Shown here: positions 5,552 to 7,548 of the stretch, one piece after another
Numbering within the stretch: the first letter of the stretch is position 1
How the letters are laid out: every line of letters begins with the position of its first letter
DNA from: Chloroflexota bacterium
Lineage (GTDB): Bacteria; Chloroflexota; Anaerolineae; B4-G1; DUEL01
Length of the DNA: 7,548 nucleotides
Direction: 5' to 3'
NCBI GenBank assembly: GCA_017743275.1
Contig: JAGHZG010000068.1
Span: 1-7,548 of the forward strand
Translations under genes and position numbers: made by a program
Notes under the pieces: model-generated
What the model was told of the DNA's origin: nothing
Seen by the model: the letters and a program-made list of their open reading frames with translations, nothing else
Databases searched by the model: none

Positions 5552-6444
5552 AAGCGGCACAGCGGCATTGGTGGCTCCGACATAGCAGCCGTCTGGGCAT
5601 CTACCTGGCCCTGCTGGCGGCCAGCGCGTTCTACCTCCTCCCCGTCTATGTGCTGGTGGTGACCAGTTTGAAGTCCTATGCCGAAGCGAACCTGGCCGGG
5701 ATGTGGCACCTCCCCTCCGCCCCCAGTCTGGAGAGTTTCCTGCGCGCCTTTGAGCAACTGCGGCCCCACTTTCGCAACAGTTTCTACCTGACCATCCCGG
5801 CGACCCTGCTCTCCTCCCTGCTCGGTTCGGTCAACGGGTATGTCCTCTCCAAGTGGCGCTTTCGGGGATCGGAGGTCCTCTTCCCTATCATGCTCTTCGG
5901 GATGTTCATCCCCTACCAAAGCATCCTCATCCCTCTGGTGCAGGTCCTGCAGAGGGTCAACGAAATGGCGGAGGCGCTGTGGGTTCCAGCGGCCCTGAGG
6001 GGGCTGGTGCCCGGCTACGGCTCCATCGCCGGCCTGGCCTTCGTCCACATCGTCTACGGCATCCCCATCACCACGCTGATTTTCCGCAACTATTACGCGA
6101 CGGTTCCCAACGAACTGGTGGAGGCGGCCAAGATTGACGGCGCCAACATCTTCAAGGTCTACCGCTGGGTGCTCTTCCCCCTCTCTATGCCTGCCTTCGC
6201 GGTGGTGATGATCTGGCAGTTCACCTCTATCTGGAACGAGTTCCTCTTCGCACTGGTCCTTACCCAGAACCCGGCCATCCGCCCGGTGACGGTGGCCCTC
6301 TACAACCTGGCGGGCAGTTACATCGTGGAATGGAACGTTCAGATGGCGGGGGCGCTCCTGGCAGCGATGCCCACCCTGCTGGTCTACATTTTCCTGGGCC
6401 GCTTCTTCATGCGGGGGCTCCTGGCCGGCGCGCTAAAGGGCTAA
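5548..6444 (+). CDS. Sugar ABC importer permease, second (MalG/UgpE-like)
   Basis: A 298-residue inner-membrane permease (COG0395), the heterodimer partner of the preceding protein. The EAA loop ELVEAAKIDGANIFKVYRWV (189-208) carries EAA 192-194, Gly198 and Pro211. Hydrophobic segments are near 15-40, 76-100, 110-135, 155-180, 212-235 and 262-285. The MalG-class features IPYQSILIPL (121-130), IWNEFLFALVL (228-238) and the C-terminal FFMRGLLAGALKG are present. The start overlaps the previous stop by 4 bp (ATGA) and has GGGAGG (5535-5540) at 7-nt spacing, so translation is coupled. No ATP-binding subunit follows. CUT1 importers commonly use a shared MsmK/UgpC-type ATPase encoded elsewhere. Confidence 0.95.
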   Translation: MKAAQRHWWLRHSSRLGIYLALLAASAFYLLPVYVLVVTSLKSYAEANLAGMWHLPSAPSLESFLRAFEQLRPHFRNSFYLTIPATLLSSLLGSVNGYVLSKWRFRGSEVLFPIMLFGMFIPYQSILIPLVQVLQRVNEMAEALWVPAALRGLVPGYGSIAGLAFVHIVYGIPITTLIFRNYYATVPNELVEAAKIDGANIFKVYRWVLFPLSMPAFAVVMIWQFTSIWNEFLFALVLTQNPAIRPVTVALYNLAGSYIVEWNVQMAGALLAAMPTLLVYIFLGRFFMRGLLAGALKG

Positions 6445-6457
6445 AATGACGGTTCCC

Positions 6458-6493
6458 AACGTGCCAGGCACTTCCAGAAGTGCCTGGCACGTT
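6458..6493. repeat. Perfect 36-bp palindrome (16-bp stem, CCAG loop), REP-like or terminator hairpin
   Basis: AACGTGCCAGGCACTT (6458-6473) and AAGTGCCTGGCACGTT (6478-6493) are exact reverse complements around a CCAG loop, 13 nt after the importer's last stop codon. Each arm also holds its own short dyad, GTGCC-A-GGCAC (6461-6471) and GTGCC-T-GGCAC (6480-6490), 19 bp apart. The following CTTCGTC is T-poor for an intrinsic terminator, though the position is right for ending the importer transcript. Dispersed REP-type palindrome or operator are the alternatives. I see no second copy in this window. Confidence 0.8.
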
Positions 6494-6514
6494 CTTCGTC
6501 GGGCGGAAAATCTC

Positions 6515-7548
6515 ATGCTGGTTCTGGAACTGCGCGCTCTCCTCCTCGGCCTGCTGCTGGCGACCGTGGGAGCGGCGCTGCTGGCCCTCTGGCTGGACCG
6601 CCGCCGCGTCGGGCGGCGGGCCATAGAGACGTTCGCCGACCCCGCCCTGCACGCCGTCCTGGAGCACGCTCCCTTCGGCTGGATGGTCCTGGAGAGCGCG
6701 GAGCGGTACGTCTATGCCAACGAGTGCGCCCGCCGCCTGCTGGGCCTGGCGGCCCCCTCCGGCCCTATCTCGGGCGTGGAGTGGGGCTTTTTCCTGGACG
6801 ACGACCGCGCCGACGTCCGGCGGGGACGGGCCCCGGAGGGCCGCTATCGCGTCCTCCGCCTCCCTTCCGGTCGAGCCATCCGCTGGTGGCTGATGTCCGG
6901 CCAGCGGTGGGATTATCTCTTCCTGCTGGATGTCACCCCTCAGTACGAGGCCGAGGAGGCCCGGACCCAACTCTTCGCTGGCCTCTCCCACGAACTGCGC
7001 ACCCCGGTGGGGGCCATCCTCACCCATCTGGAAATCCTCCGCCTGCCCGACATCCCAGAAGGGACGAAACAACAATCCCTCCACCTGCTCCAGGCCGAGG
7101 CCCGACGGCTGGCCCGTATGGTCCACCTGATGCTGGAACTGGGCCGTCTGGAGACCACCCCGGAGATAGACCGGCGCCCGGTAGACCTGGTGGACCTGGC
7201 GGAGCGCGCCATCTCCTCCCTGGCCTCCCAGGCGGAGGAGCGGAGCATTCGCTTCTCCCTGGAGGCCGACTCTCCCCTTCCCACCGTCTGGGGAGACCCG
7301 GACCGGCTGATGCAGGTCTTTCTGAACCTGCTGGATAACGTCCTCAAACACTGTCGTCCCGGCGACCGGGCCACCGTCATCCTCCGGCGGGCCGACGGCG
7401 GCGTCCTCTGTGCGGTCCGCGATACCGGACCGGGCATCCCAACGGAACATTTGCCTCACATCACACGTCGTTTCTATCGAGCGGCGAAACAGGAAGTGGA
7501 GGGAAGCGGGCTGGGCCTGGCGCTGGTGGAGGAGATTCTCCGCCGCCA
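6515..7548 (+). CDS. Membrane-anchored PAS-like sensor histidine kinase (3' partial)
   Basis: The frame runs off the window after 344 codons. The protein has one N-terminal membrane helix (about 3-27, then RRRVGRR), a PAS-like region (about 42-140, beginning DPALHAVLEHAPFGWMVLE), then a HisKA domain with the phospho-acceptor His159 in SHELRTP and an HATPase domain: N box NLLDNVLKH (271-279), G1 DTGPGI (303-308), F-box RRFYRA (318-323) and G2 GSGLGLAL (330-337). Only the last strand and helix of the ATPase domain should be missing. It is a PhoR-like orthodox kinase with no extracytoplasmic domain, so it likely senses an internal or membrane signal. I chose ATG 6515 (weak GGCGGA 7 nt upstream), because the alternative in-frame ATG 6446 would translate the palindrome into 23 extra residues. 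No response regulator is visible, and a link to the sugar operon is only positional. Confidence 0.93.
   Translation, partial: MLVLELRALLLGLLLATVGAALLALWLDRRRVGRRAIETFADPALHAVLEHAPFGWMVLESAERYVYANECARRLLGLAAPSGPISGVEWGFFLDDDRADVRRGRAPEGRYRVLRLPSGRAIRWWLMSGQRWDYLFLLDVTPQYEAEEARTQLFAGLSHELRTPVGAILTHLEILRLPDIPEGTKQQSLHLLQAEARRLARMVHLMLELGRLETTPEIDRRPVDLVDLAERAISSLASQAEERSIRFSLEADSPLPTVWGDPDRLMQVFLNLLDNVLKHCRPGDRATVILRRADGGVLCAVRDTGPGIPTEHLPHITRRFYRAAKQEVEGSGLGLALVEEILRR

Noticed and set aside
6446..6514. ATG 6446 as the kinase start
   Set aside because: It is in frame and 1 nt after the permease stop, but has no ribosome site of its own and would translate the palindrome into a non-conserved-looking 23-residue extension ahead of the membrane helix.
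1..7548. CRISPR array, tRNA, rRNA, toxin-antitoxin or defence genes
   Set aside because: No regularly spaced repeats, cloverleaf-like sequences or recognisable motifs of such systems were seen on either strand.

Overview
The window is GC-rich DNA with high GC at third codon positions and tightly packed genes. It most resembles a Chloroflexota genome of the Anaerolineae type. This is an inference from three things: the Thr-Pro-rich linker directly after the lipoprotein cysteine, the closeness of the sugar-binding protein to the glucose-binding protein of Thermus as I remember it, and small dispersed-type repeats. No rRNA, tRNA or marker gene is present to settle the taxon.

Layout: (1) 1-96, plus strand: the last codons of a gene that enters from the left, unidentified. 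(2) 90-2843, minus strand: a three-gene, translationally coupled ABC-2 export operon in transcription order ATPase (2843-1827), permease (1837-980), permease (983-90), with 11-bp and 4-bp overlaps. (3) 2844-3226: a divergent intergenic region. It holds a weak minus-strand promoter candidate, an 85-bp non-coding element with perfect 15-bp inverted ends and a perfect 8-bp target duplication (a MITE, probably IS66-type), a near-consensus plus-strand sigma-70 promoter directly next to it, and a leader of about 150 nt with an unusual 11-nt perfect match to the 16S 3' tail. (4) 3227-6444, plus strand: a carbohydrate ABC importer (CUT1 type) made of a binding lipoprotein and two permeases. A strong intercistronic hairpin follows the binding-protein gene. 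No importer ATPase is encoded here, so it is presumably supplied in trans. (5) 6458-6493: a perfect 16-bp-stem palindrome. (6) 6515-7548, plus strand: a membrane-anchored PAS-like histidine kinase cut off by the window end just after its G2 box.

How it fits together: the plus-strand genes form a sugar uptake operon, with glucose or galactose/mannose-type substrates inferred from the binding-protein motifs. A strong promoter and ribosome site serve the binding protein, and a hairpin plus a poor ribosome site precede the permeases, which is the classic arrangement for making more binding protein than permease. The divergent exporter has no visible functional link to sugar uptake. The gene content is ordinary. 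The most interesting material is between and at the edges of genes: the MITE abutting the -35 box, the leader, an 8-bp tandem repeat plus a C7 tract inside the start of an exporter permease gene, and the palindrome before the kinase.
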